A stretch of DNA of 45,107 nucleotides from contig JAFTQX010000076.1 of the NCBI GenBank assembly GCA_017462545.1, positions 1 to 45,107 of the forward strand. The letters are read 5' to 3'. The position numbers were made by a program, and so were the translations under genes. The DNA comes from Clostridia bacterium. Its GTDB lineage: Bacteria > Bacillota > Clostridia > Oscillospirales > CAG-272. The notes under the pieces were generated by a model. That model saw nothing but the letters and a program-made list of their open reading frames with translations, did no database searches and was not told the DNA's origin. Of the stretch, positions 1-6,384 are shown one piece after another (positions within the stretch are counted from its first letter, which is position 1; every line of letters starts with the position of its first letter).

Positions 1-1425
1 CAGAATGGCAATATCGGTAGACTGGGCACCGCGGGCACGCATGGCCGTAAACGCCTCGTGACCGGGGGTATCCAGGAAGGTGATATCCTTGCCATTGATA
101 TTGACACGGTAAGCACCAATGGCCTGGGTAATACCACCGGCCTCCCCACGGGTAACATTGGTGTGGCGGATGGCATCAAGCAGCGAGGTCTTACCATGGT
201 CAACGTGACCCATGACACAGACAACGGGAGCGCGCTCCTCCAGCATATCGTCGCTGTCTACGGTCTCGTCAAACAGCTTCTCCTCAATGGTAACGACAAC
301 CTCCTTCTCTACCTTCACGCCAAATTCATCGGCAATGAGGAAGGCGGTATCGTAATCGATCTCCTGGTTGACCGTGGCCATGACACCGGTCATCATCAGC
401 TTTTTGATCACCTCGCCCGAGGTCTTCTTCATACGGGAGGCCAGCTCGCCGACCGTAATCATCTCGGGAATGGTGATCTCTAACTGCTTTTTACGGGCCA
501 GCATCTCCTGCTGGCGGCGCAGCTTCTCCTGCGCCATACGATCCTTCTCACGTCCCTTGTTGAAGCTGTTGCGGTTATCCTGCTTCTTCAGCTTCTGACG
601 CTCACCGCGCAGGTCTGCCGCGCCGGGAATGAAGTTGTTGAGACGATCGTCATATTTCGAGAGGTCAACGGTCGAGGTACGGGTATCGACCACGCGCGTC
701 TTCTTCTCCTTGGCCACCACAACCTCTACATTCTCACTCGAAACAGGCGTGGTGGGGATAATAGTCTTAAAGGACTGGTGCTGCTTCTTCTGCTGCTCCT
801 TCTTCTGGGGCTGCTGGGCAGCGGGGGATTGCTGGGGCTTGGTAGCCTCTGCCTTCTTCTGGCGGTCAAGTGCCGGGGTAGAGGTGTTGGGAGCAGCGGT
901 AGGCTGCTGCTGTCTCTGCGGTTGCCCCTGTCCGGGACGGCGATCTCCTCGTTGCTCGGTCGGGCGATCATTCCGCTGCCCCTGGCCGGGACGCTGCTGC
1001 GGCTGCTGCGGTCTCTGCTGTGTCTGCTGCTGTGCCTGCTGCGGCTGTGCCGGACGGGCAGGCTGCTGCGGCTTTTGCTGCGGGGCAGCTGCCTTCGGCG
1101 CCTCCTCCTTCTTCGGGGCTGCCTTGGGAGGCTCCGCCTTGGGCGCCTCGGCCTTCGGGGCTTCCTTCTTCGGCTCCTCTGCCTTTGGCTCTTCCTTCTT
1201 TTCTACAGCCATCACGATCTTGGCCTTGCCGCTGATGTACTCGTCAAGGTTCTCCAGCTGATTCTCCTCGGTCAGGCGGTCAAAGAAAAGATCCAGCTCG
1301 CCATCCTCCAGCGCGCCGCCGGTCTTCTTCTCTACGCCCGCAGCCTTCATCAATTCCAGAATCGTTTTGTTGGAAATGCCAAGATCCTTGGACAATTGTG
1401 CGATCTTATATTTAGTTTGCGTCAT
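1..1425 (-). CDS. infB: Translation initiation factor IF-2, C-terminal part missing at window edge
   Basis: IF-2 is the GTPase that brings initiator tRNA to the 30S subunit. The frame is open for 475 codons from ATG at 1425, with AGGAG just upstream, and runs off the left edge. The N-terminus has the IF-2 helical domain ([18 protein letters not shown]). It is followed by a long low-complexity linker of about 170 residues, first Glu/Lys/Ala/Pro-rich and then Gln/Pro/Arg-rich with repeated RPGQGQ. The second conserved IF2_N-like domain follows, then the start of the G domain: G1 motif GHVDHGKT, switch I region and G3 motif DTPGHE. It is the last visible gene of the rimP-nusA operon, where IF-2 is expected. 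The identification is firm; the rest of the G domain and the C-terminal domains lie outside the window. Confidence 0.97.
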   Translation of the reverse strand, partial: MTQTKYKIAQLSKDLGISNKTILELMKAAGVEKKTGGALEDGELDLFFDRLTEENQLENLDEYISGKAKIVMAVEKKEEPKAEEPKKEAPKAEAPKAEPPKAAPKKEEAPKAAAPQQKPQQPARPAQPQQAQQQTQQRPQQPQQRPGQGQRNDRPTEQRGDRRPGQGQPQRQQQPTAAPNTSTPALDRQKKAEATKPQQSPAAQQPQKKEQQKKQHQSFKTIIPTTPVSSENVEVVVAKEKKTRVVDTRTSTVDLSKYDDRLNNFIPGAADLRGERQKLKKQDNRNSFNKGREKDRMAQEKLRRQQEMLARKKQLEITIPEMITVGELASRMKKTSGEVIKKLMMTGVMATVNQEIDYDTAFLIADEFGVKVEKEVVVTIEEKLFDETVDSDDMLEERAPVVCVMGHVDHGKTSLLDAIRHTNVTRGEAGGITQAIGAYRVNINGKDITFLDTPGHEAFTAMRARGAQSTDIAIL

Positions 1426-1494
1426 ATCGTAGCTCCTAACTTTCGCCGTGCGAAAGATTCCTTTCCTGTCGAATTGGGGTACCGAACAATTGAG

Positions 1495-1839
1495 TTAACT
1501 GTCCTTCATGGTTGCCAGCTTTTTCTGCATGGCATCGGCAAAGCCCGGGTCTGTGATAGCAACGGCGGCAAGATTGCTGCCCTTGCCAAGTGCCGCAGCA
1601 AGATCGGCGGGGGAGATGGGAAGCTCCCGTACGGTAACGCCGTAAAAGGCGCACTTGCTTTCGATCTTCTTTTTCGTAGCGGCCGAGGAACCGGATGCGT
1701 AAAGCACAAGAGGCGGCTTAGGTGTCTTTTGCAAGGCAAGACAAACAAGTGGCGTACCGCACACGATTTTACCCGCACGGCGGCAAAGCCCGAGAAAGCC
1801 GAGAAAGTGCTTCATCTCGTTTGTTTCTTCACCCTTCAC
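1495..1839 (-). CDS. ylxQ: L7Ae/L30e-family RNA-binding protein (YlxQ)
   Basis: A 114-residue protein of the L7Ae/L30e/Gadd45 fold, which binds kink-turn RNA; in Firmicutes it sits between ylxR and infB, as here. Visible family features are the N-terminal FLGLCRRAGK segment, the hydrophobic LVLYASGSSAATKKKI strand-helix and a late VAITDPGFA strand. I take the GTG start at 1839, because AAGGAG lies nine bases upstream; it overlaps the end of ylxR by 11 bases, suggesting coupled translation. An internal ATG (1815) is possible but has no good ribosome binding site. The cellular role of the family is poorly defined, probably linked to ribosome or translation function. Confidence 0.9.
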   Translation of the reverse strand: MKGEETNEMKHFLGFLGLCRRAGKIVCGTPLVCLALQKTPKPPLVLYASGSSAATKKKIESKCAFYGVTVRELPISPADLAAALGKGSNLAAVAITDPGFADAMQKKLATMKDS

Positions 1840-2107
1840 CCGTTAACTCTCCTTCCAGCATGTCGTATATGTCATCGGGGATCTGCACGGCAAGGTTTTG
1901 CTCCAGCCGGCGCGACTTTCGCGCCTTTTTCAGGCAGGCGGGGTTTTTACAGAGATACGCGCCGCGCCCCGGCTTTTTACCGGTAGCATCCAACGAGATC
2001 TCCCCCTCCGGCGAGCGAACCACACGGGTCAGCTGCTGCTTGGGAAACCGCTCACCGCAACCGGTGCATCGCCGCTCCGGTATTTTTTTTCGAGACGTTT
2101 GCTCCAT
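1829..2107 (-). CDS. ylxR: YlxR-family (DUF448) RNA-binding protein
   Basis: A 92-residue basic protein of the YlxR/DUF448 family, encoded in nusA-infB operons across Firmicutes. The hallmark segments are present: RKKIPERRCTGCGE near the N-terminus with a CxxC pair, and the GRGAYLC motif at about residues 49-55 followed by a conserved Cys in CLKKA. Start ATG at 2107 has GGGAGG close upstream. Family members have been linked to nucleic-acid binding and, in Bacillus, to gene regulation (RnpM); no catalytic activity is expected. It lies between nusA and ylxQ on the same strand and is presumably cotranscribed. Confidence 0.93.
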   Translation of the reverse strand: MEQTSRKKIPERRCTGCGERFPKQQLTRVVRSPEGEISLDATGKKPGRGAYLCKNPACLKKARKSRRLEQNLAVQIPDDIYDMLEGELTGEG

Positions 2108-2147
2108 GTCGATCCTCCCTTTTTCTTTTGCGGTCGTAAATTCGGTA

Positions 2148-3197
2148 TCAGGTCTTAATGTCGATCTTGTAGCCGGTCAGGCGGGCGGCCAGGTGGGCAT
2201 TCTGCCCCTCCTTACCGATGGCAAGCGAAAGCTGATCGGGTGCTACGCGCACGCGGCAGGAGCGTTCGCCATCCTCCTCCACCGAAAGGACCTTGGCAGG
2301 CGAAAGAGCTTCGCTCACGAAGACGGTCGGATCGTCACTGTATTGGATGATATCGATCTTCTCGCCCTGCAGCTCACGCAGAATGGCATCAATACGCATG
2401 CCGCGATTACCGATGCAAGCGCCGATGGCGTCTACGTTTTCGTCACGCGAGTAAACGGCCAGCTTGGTACGAGAGCCTGCCTCGCGGGCGATGCCCTTAA
2501 TGAGCACGGTGCCATCCTGAATTTCGGGGATCTCCAGCTCAAAGAGACGCTTAACAAGACCGGGGTGTACACGGGAAAGGGTAACCAGCGGGCCGTATGC
2601 CTCGCTGCGCACCTCGGAGATGTAGACCTTCACGCGGTCGCCAACAGCAAAGCGCTCACCGGGAATCTGCTCTGCCTTGGTCAGCACGGCACGACTTGTG
2701 CCGGTATCCAGGATCACGCTGCCGTCTGTATCGTCGATCTTATCAACGAGGGCGGTCACGATCTCCTCACGCTTATTCTCATACTCGCGAATGGCGATAT
2801 TGCGCTCCGCCTCGCGAATGCCCTGAATGATCACCTGCTTGGCAGCCTAGGCAGAAAGGCGGCGGAAGTTCTTGGTATCCAGCTCCAGCTCCAGAACAGA
2901 GCCGATCTTGGTGCTTCTTGTCTTGCACTTTCTGTGCTTGTCGGCCTTAATGGCAATGGCCTCCTCCTGCGTTACCTCGGTCTCGGGGTCGGTGACCTCG
3001 GCCACCACGGTCAGCAGCTGGTAAACCTTCATATCCTTCTTCACGGGGTCAAGCACGATCTTAACATTATCGGTGCCGCCAAGCTCACGCTTGAAGGCGC
3101 TGGTCAGCGCGGCGGTGACCTTCTCCATCATGTATTCCTTCGGAATGCCTTTTTCTTTTTCAAGAAGGTCAAGGGCGTTAAAAAACTCGGTGTTCAT
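2148..3197 (-). CDS. nusA: Transcription factor NusA, interrupted by an in-frame TAG
   Basis: NusA binds RNA polymerase and controls pausing, termination and antitermination. The reading frame from ATG 3197 to TGA 2148 is collinear with the family: N-terminal polymerase-binding domain (about residues 1-116), S1 domain, then KH domains containing GACIGNRGMRIDAI and LSLAIGKEGQNAHLAARL. The only defect is a TAG at 2849-2847. The sequence reads NFRRLSA, stop, AAKQVIIQGIREAER in a single frame. Other NusA proteins read FGRIAAQTAKQV, so the stop replaces a conserved Gln (CAG to TAG, one base). A terminated product would keep only the N-terminal domain. NusA is normally essential in Firmicutes, so readthrough, a suppressor or a sequence error must be considered. 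Without the stop the product is about 348 residues, normal for a Firmicutes NusA. Confidence 0.9.
2847..2849 (-). other. In-frame amber codon within nusA
   Basis: TAG at codon 117 of nusA. Coding continues in the same frame on both sides without an insertion or deletion, and the substituted residue aligns with a conserved Gln of the family. A GTG at 2834 could in principle restart translation, but no ribosome binding site precedes it. Confidence 0.9.
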
Positions 3198-3252
3198 CTG
3201 TTTTCTTTGTCCTGCGGGGTAGTCCGCTTTTCCTTTCGTATTGTTCCTTTGT

Positions 3253-3714
3253 TTATTCTTGGTAGGTTGTGTTCATATGCGAGATGGCAGCACGCGGAAT
3301 CGTAACATCCCCCTCTGCCGTTTGCAGCGTGATCGCCCCTGCCTCATAGCCGGCAAGAATACCGGTATAGGCACGCTTGCCCTCATGCGGGGCAAACAGG
3401 CGAACGTCGATCTCCTCGCCCATGCAGGCGGCGATGTGCGCATCGGTGCGAATCTCCCGCTCAATACCGGGAGAAGAGACCTCCAGCTGGTAGGAATCCT
3501 CAATCGGATCTGCCTCATCCAGAATCGGGTCGATCGTGCGGTGCACCTTTTCGCAATCGTCAATCGAGATGCCGTCCTCATGGTCGATGGTGATGGTCAG
3601 CGTCCAGTCAGCGCCCACCTTGCGGTAGACCACATCCCACAGGCTGTACCCAAGCCCCTCCACCACCGGGCGGAGAAGAGCCTCTACTTCACTTGCCACA
3701 TTCGTCTTTCTCAA
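3253..3714 (-). CDS. rimP: Ribosome maturation factor RimP
   Basis: RimP assists maturation of the 30S subunit and is the usual first gene of nusA operons. The roughly 153-residue product shows the family pattern: VEALLRPVVEGLGYSLWDV, then a two-stranded region ending in DHEDGISIDDCEKVHR, the hallmark YQLEVSSPGIER, and a C-terminal SH3-like beta barrel. I prefer the TTG start at 3714, which lies seven bases after AGGAGG; the TTG at 3720 directly abuts the ribosome binding site and cannot be used efficiently. nusA follows after about 55 bases. Confidence 0.94.
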   Translation of the reverse strand: MRKTNVASEVEALLRPVVEGLGYSLWDVVYRKVGADWTLTITIDHEDGISIDDCEKVHRTIDPILDEADPIEDSYQLEVSSPGIEREIRTDAHIAACMGEEIDVRLFAPHEGKRAYTGILAGYEAGAITLQTAEGDVTIPRAAISHMNTTYQE

Positions 3715-3754
3715 AAACAACCCTCCTTTTGGTTCTCAAGTGATTGCTGTTCAC

Positions 3755-3796
3755 AATAAAAGGAAGAGTGAACTTGCGCCCACTCTTCATCCTTTA
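3755..3796 (-). terminator. Leader hairpin ahead of rimP, possible attenuator
   Basis: On the minus strand GAAGAGTG (3788-3781) pairs with CACTCTTC (3770-3763), and the stem is lengthened by AAAGG/CCTTT around one bulged base. It is followed by a short T-rich run. It sits between the operon promoter and the rimP ribosome binding site, where an attenuator would act. Confidence 0.5.
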
Positions 3797-3813
3797 TTCT
3801 AATCATTGTCTAT

Positions 3814-3841
3814 ATTATAACACGTTTTTTGCGGATTGCAA
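3814..3841 (-). promoter_or_regulatory. Promoter of the rimP-nusA-infB operon
   Basis: On the minus strand TTGCAA (3841-3836) and TATAAT (3819-3814) are separated by 16 bases, about 100 bases upstream of rimP. The parB terminal codons lie just beyond. Confidence 0.65.
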
Positions 3842-3884
3842 CCCTTTTTCATAAAAAACAAAAGAAAAAGTTTCATTTTTTCCA

Positions 3885-4751
3885 TCATCCGACCTCATCC
3901 TTTGTCTGCGGTCGTTTTATTCGTGCGCCACTTGGCTTTTGAATGCGAATGGTCAGCTCAATCTCCCCTTCATTTTCCCGCCGCTCGGCCGCAATGTCGA
4001 TCCCCGCCTCGCGCACCAAGCGCATAGCTCGATCCAGCGAGTTGTAAAAGAGGCGAATATCCTTAATCACGCCTGCATGACGCGCACGCGGCCTTTTTTC
4101 TTCCAGCAGCCGCTCGACATATTTTTCAGCCGCAGCTACGTTCATGCCCTCGTCGGCCATATGGCGCAAGGCAGGCTCTCGGCGTTCCTCGGGCAGGCGC
4201 AGCACGGCGCGGGCGTGCCGCTCGGTCAGGCCGGCGGCGGCGATCACGCCGCGCGCCCCTTGAGAAAGGCGAAGCAGACGCAGCTTGTTGGCTACATAAG
4301 ACTGGCTAACCGCCAAACGGGCGGCAACCTGCTCCTGCGTCATCCGAAAGCGGTCGCACAGCGCCGCAATGGCAGAGGCCTCCTCAAAGATGTCAAGATC
4401 TCGCCGCTGTAAGTTTTCAATGATGGCAAGCTCGGCGCTCTCATCCGCGCTGCTCTCTCTCACAAGGCATGGCAGGATCTCCAAGCCGGCCATTCGCGCG
4501 GCGCGCAGACGGCGCTCGCCGGCAATCAGCTCGTATTTTTCCCCGCCCGGCAAACGCCGTACAACAGGCGGCTGCAAAATGCCGTGCCGGCGAATACTCT
4601 CGGAAAGGGCAAGCAACGCCTCTGTATCAAATTCCCGACGCGGCTGCGCGGGATTTGGCTCAATGCGCGCTGCCTCGATCTCCTCGATCTGCCCACCGGA
4701 GAGGGGATATTCCTCCCCCGCCCCACCTTCACTCATCCATAAAAACGCCAT
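3885..4751 (-). CDS. ParB/Noc-like DNA-binding protein
   Basis: A 288-residue ParB-superfamily protein. The N-terminal ParB/Sulfiredoxin-like CTP-binding domain carries IEPNPAQPRREFD, the GERRLRAARMAG box and ENLQRRDLDIFEEA. A helix-turn-helix follows (MTQEQVAARLAVSQSYVANKLRLL), and the C-terminus is basic and presumably dimerising. Such proteins spread on DNA from parS-like sites in chromosome segregation (ParB) or nucleoid occlusion (Noc). No parA partner is visible, which leans toward a Noc-like or orphan ParB, but the sequence alone does not settle this. The frame is open further upstream, but ATG 4751 is preferred because CGGAGG lies five bases before it. It is convergent with no gene and faces the same way as the nusA operon. 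Confidence 0.87.
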   Translation of the reverse strand: MAFLWMSEGGAGEEYPLSGGQIEEIEAARIEPNPAQPRREFDTEALLALSESIRRHGILQPPVVRRLPGGEKYELIAGERRLRAARMAGLEILPCLVRESSADESAELAIIENLQRRDLDIFEEASAIAALCDRFRMTQEQVAARLAVSQSYVANKLRLLRLSQGARGVIAAAGLTERHARAVLRLPEERREPALRHMADEGMNVAAAEKYVERLLEEKRPRARHAGVIKDIRLFYNSLDRAMRLVREAGIDIAAERRENEGEIELTIRIQKPSGARIKRPQTKDEVG

Positions 4752-4943
4752 GGCCGCCTCCGTTTTTTCTTTTATCATACAAGAAGGGGCGGGCGAAAAA
4801 AAGCGAAATATCACCGCGGGAAATCCGTATTTTTGCCGTTTTTCCGCACAAGAACGAAAAAAATATCGCGTTTTTTCCCTATCCGCCGAAAGAGGACGAA
4901 AGAGCGCGCCCAAAGATTTTTGTAATTTTTTTGCCGTGAGGAC

Positions 4944-4972
4944 TTGACAGCGAGGCTTTTATCTGCTACAAT
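4944..4972 (+). promoter_or_regulatory. Promoter of tRNA-Ala
   Basis: TTGACA (4944-4949) and TACAAT (4967-4972) with a 17-base spacer, ending ten bases before the tRNA 5' end. Confidence 0.8.
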
Positions 4973-4982
4973 ACCAAAGGAC

Positions 4983-5058
4983 GGGGCATTAGCGCAGTTG
5001 GGAGCGCACAACACTGGCAGTGTTGGGGTCAGGGGTTCGAATCCCCTATGCTCCACCA
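4983..5058 (+). tRNA. tRNA-Ala (anticodon GGC)
   Basis: A complete 76-base cloverleaf including encoded CCA. The acceptor stem GGGGCAT/ATGCTCC contains the G3-U70 pair that identifies alanine tRNAs. The D stem is GCGC/GCGC. The anticodon stem CAACA/TGTTG has loop CTGGCAG, giving anticodon GGC. The T stem AGGGG/CCCCT has loop TTCGAAT, and the discriminator base is A. A strong promoter precedes it and an intrinsic terminator follows at once. Its last 20 bases recur at 6199-6218. Confidence 0.97.
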
Positions 5059-5103
5059 ACAAAAACAGAACATTTGTCGGTAGACAAATGTTCTGTTTTT
5101 GTT
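5058..5103 (+). terminator. Intrinsic terminator of tRNA-Ala
   Basis: A perfect 21-base-pair inverted repeat, arms 5058-5078 and 5083-5103 with loop GGTA, ending in a T-rich stretch. The first base overlaps the CCA end of the tRNA. The arrangement could work in both directions. Confidence 0.85.
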
Positions 5104-5106
5104 TAT

Positions 5107-5285
5107 CCAAGCCGCAGGCTTGGTATATCATCACGACGCAGTCGTGTATATCATCAAGGGCGCATTGCGCCCTTGTATCTCATCACGCGCCAGCGTGCAT
5201 TTCCCTGCGGCTTGATGATATACAACACTCCGTGTTGATGATATGCAATTCCTTCGGAATTGATGATATACAAGGCTACGCCTTG
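5107..5285. repeat. Array of small palindromes with GNA loops and octamer spacers
   Basis: Seven short hairpins follow one another. Stems and loops are CCAAGCC-GCA-GGCTTGG (5107-5123), CACGAC-GCA-GTCGTG (5132-5146), a 9-bp stem with ATT loop (5155-5175), CACGC-GCCA-GCGTG (5184-5197), CAACAC-TCC-GTGTTG (5223-5237), CAATTCC-TTC-GGAATTG (5246-5262) and CAAGGC-TAC-GCCTTG (5271-5285). The left ones are separated by TATATCAT (once TATCTCAT), the right ones by its reverse complement ATGATATA/ATGATATG. Read in one orientation, five loops are GCA, GCA, GGA, GAA and GTA, always closed by a C-G pair. Stem sequences differ but pairing is kept. AAGCCGCAGG at 5109-5118 is complementary to 5204-5213, so the halves can also pair with each other. 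There is no gene in this stretch. Confidence 0.85.
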
Positions 5286-5311
5286 ATTTATTTACGATAG
5301 TGTGGTATAAT
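5283..5311 (+). promoter_or_regulatory. Promoter of the AT-rich membrane protein gene
   Basis: TTGATT (5283-5288) and TATAAT (5306-5311) with a 17-base spacer. The -35 box overlaps the right arm of the last palindrome of the array, so the array may influence this promoter. Confidence 0.65.
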
Positions 5312-5365
5312 AAACTCACCGATAAATAAGAATTTGACGAACGCATCTTTTGGTAAAGGAGGATA

Positions 5366-5923
5366 ATGAGCAAACAATACAAAAGTGTCATTCGCACTTT
5401 CTTTTCAGATTATCTTAGTTGGCTTTTAATCGTATCTGTTTTATTTGTCATTAGTCTTGTTGCAACCATTGCCTTTGGTAATGCGAATGGTTTCATTTGG
5501 ATTATTCCCGTCCTATTCCTCGTTATTTATTGTTTTTCACTTCCGTTGTTAATTCTTTATTGTAAAGCCAAAAAGGATATAAAAAATAGAAATATTGAAC
5601 AAATAACTATCAAATTTTTTAAAATCGAGCAAGATGATACATTCGGATTTAAAAACCGAGGTGGAGCGGCAGTCGGAAAGAGAAAATACAGAATTATTGA
5701 CGAAAATGGTAATTACTATTTGCTCTCTACAGCAAACGAAAAAGATATGTTTTTTATGTTTCACTTTAATCCTTCTTTTTCAATAGAGATTGAGTTTTTA
5801 AAAACATCTCGGCTGGTCTTACATATGAAAATAATTGACGAAACTCAAAAAGACAAGAAAGTTCGAGCCAAAAAGTATAATACTGCATCAGATTTTAGAA
5901 AAATATTTAATCATTATTTGTGA
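5366..5923 (+). CDS. AT-rich hypothetical membrane protein
   Basis: A 185-residue protein that I do not recognise. ATG 5366 has AAAGGAGG six bases upstream. Two hydrophobic segments near the N-terminus (about residues 18-37 and 42-65) are followed by a charged, Lys-rich soluble part of about 115 residues with mixed strands and helices. This suggests a two-pass membrane protein with a cytoplasmic domain. The gene is much richer in A and T than the rest of the window and uses AAA, ATT and TTT codons heavily, unlike its neighbours. It lies between the tRNA-Ala gene and a copy of the tRNA 3' end. Both points suggest horizontal acquisition. No function can be assigned. Confidence 0.75.
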   Translation: MSKQYKSVIRTFFSDYLSWLLIVSVLFVISLVATIAFGNANGFIWIIPVLFLVIYCFSLPLLILYCKAKKDIKNRNIEQITIKFFKIEQDDTFGFKNRGGAAVGKRKYRIIDENGNYYLLSTANEKDMFFMFHFNPSFSIEIEFLKTSRLVLHMKIIDETQKDKKVRAKKYNTASDFRKIFNHYL

Positions 5924-6027
5924 TGAACACAATCAAATTCCAATTTGTCGAGAAGGCAGCAGAGGAAAAAGTTGACCTTTTTTTCAGTTTTACCTACCCC
6001 AGTTGACCTTTTCACTCGTTTAAGGCA

Positions 6028-6063
6028 AACAAAAAAGACCACCATACGATGGTCTTTTTTGTT
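6028..6063. terminator. Hairpin terminator, copy A
   Basis: AACAAAAAAGACCACC (6028-6043), loop ATAC and a near-perfect complementary arm ending in TTTTTTGTT. One mismatch. It follows the AT-rich gene and can terminate it; A and T tracts on both sides allow either direction. Confidence 0.75.
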
Positions 6064-6114
6064 TTTTAATGTGGAGCAGACGAGGGATTCGAACCAGTGA
6101 GAGAAACAATCCGG
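6028..6114. repeat. Direct repeat copy A (copy B at 6219-6306)
   Basis: A unit of about 87 bases made of a hairpin terminator, then a degenerate reverse copy of a tRNA 3' end (TGGAGCAGACGAGGGATTCG, 6072-6091) and ending in AGAAACAATCCGG (6102-6114). The same order recurs about 192 bases downstream with scattered differences. Between the copies lies an inverted repeat of 14 bases (6142-6155 and 6180-6193). I see no gene from 5924 to 6384. Confidence 0.7.
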
Positions 6115-6198
6115 GGGATTGTTGCTCGAACGGTGACCGAAGCATTTTGCAAAGCGCTACCTCTCCCCTTTTCCGATGGGCTTTGCAAAATGCAAGAA

Positions 6199-6218
6199 GA
6201 ATCCCCTATGCTCCACCA
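6199..6218 (+). repeat. Copy of tRNA-Ala 3' end, att-like
   Basis: The 20 bases are identical to 5039-5058, the T-arm/acceptor end plus CCA of the tRNA-Ala gene. The rest of a tRNA is absent. A 20-base repeat of a tRNA 3' end on both sides of a foreign-looking segment is what site-specific integration leaves, but no integrase gene is present. Confidence 0.75.
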
Positions 6219-6254
6219 AACAAAAAAGACCACCACACGGTGGTCTTTTTTGTT
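6219..6254. terminator. Hairpin terminator, copy B
   Basis: Perfect 16-base-pair stem: AACAAAAAAGACCACC (6219-6234), loop ACAC, arm 6239-6254, then more T. It directly follows the tRNA 3'-end copy, as a terminator follows the intact tRNA at 5058. Confidence 0.8.
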
Positions 6255-6306
6255 TTTTTTGATGTGGGACAGATGGGGACTTATAGCAACGAAAGAAACA
6301 ATCCGG
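6219..6306. repeat. Direct repeat copy B (copy A at 6028-6114)
   Basis: Same arrangement as copy A: terminator, degenerate tRNA-3'-end-like block and AGAAACAATCCGG (6294-6306). The tRNA-like block is more decayed here than in copy A. Confidence 0.65.
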
Positions 6307-6325
6307 TCATTTTCTTTTCTTAATA

Positions 6326-6354
6326 TTGTTTTTTATACAGACTTGTGCTATAAT
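6326..6354 (+). promoter_or_regulatory. Promoter of the PHP-domain gene
   Basis: TTGTTT (6326-6331) and TATAAT (6349-6354) with a 17-base spacer, about 30 bases before the start codon. Confidence 0.7.
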
Positions 6355-6384
6355 GGAAAAAACACACATGTTAGCAGGTATACC

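Noticed and set aside
778..1986. Plus-strand frame of 402 codons over infB and ylxQ
   Set aside because: It is the complement of the Gln/Pro/Lys-rich linker of IF-2 (giving Leu/Arg runs) and of ylxQ, both clearly coding on the minus strand.
2147..3197. Two separate genes in place of nusA
   Set aside because: Both halves are parts of one NusA, in one frame, without overlap or a ribosome site for the second half.
3885..4751. Chromosomal parAB locus at the origin
   Set aside because: No parA, gidB, rnpA or dnaA is near, only a ParB-like gene next to the nusA operon, so an origin region is not supported.
5107..5285. CRISPR array
   Set aside because: The conserved pieces are only eight bases and alternate with palindromes, not with unique spacers of 30-40 bases; there are no cas genes. 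Short frames reading through it with repeated VYHQ are translations of the repeat.
6097..6384. N-terminal extension of the PHP protein
   Set aside because: The extension translates terminator hairpins and the tRNA-end copy. A promoter at 6326-6354 and the PHP motif after ATG 6385 fix the later start.
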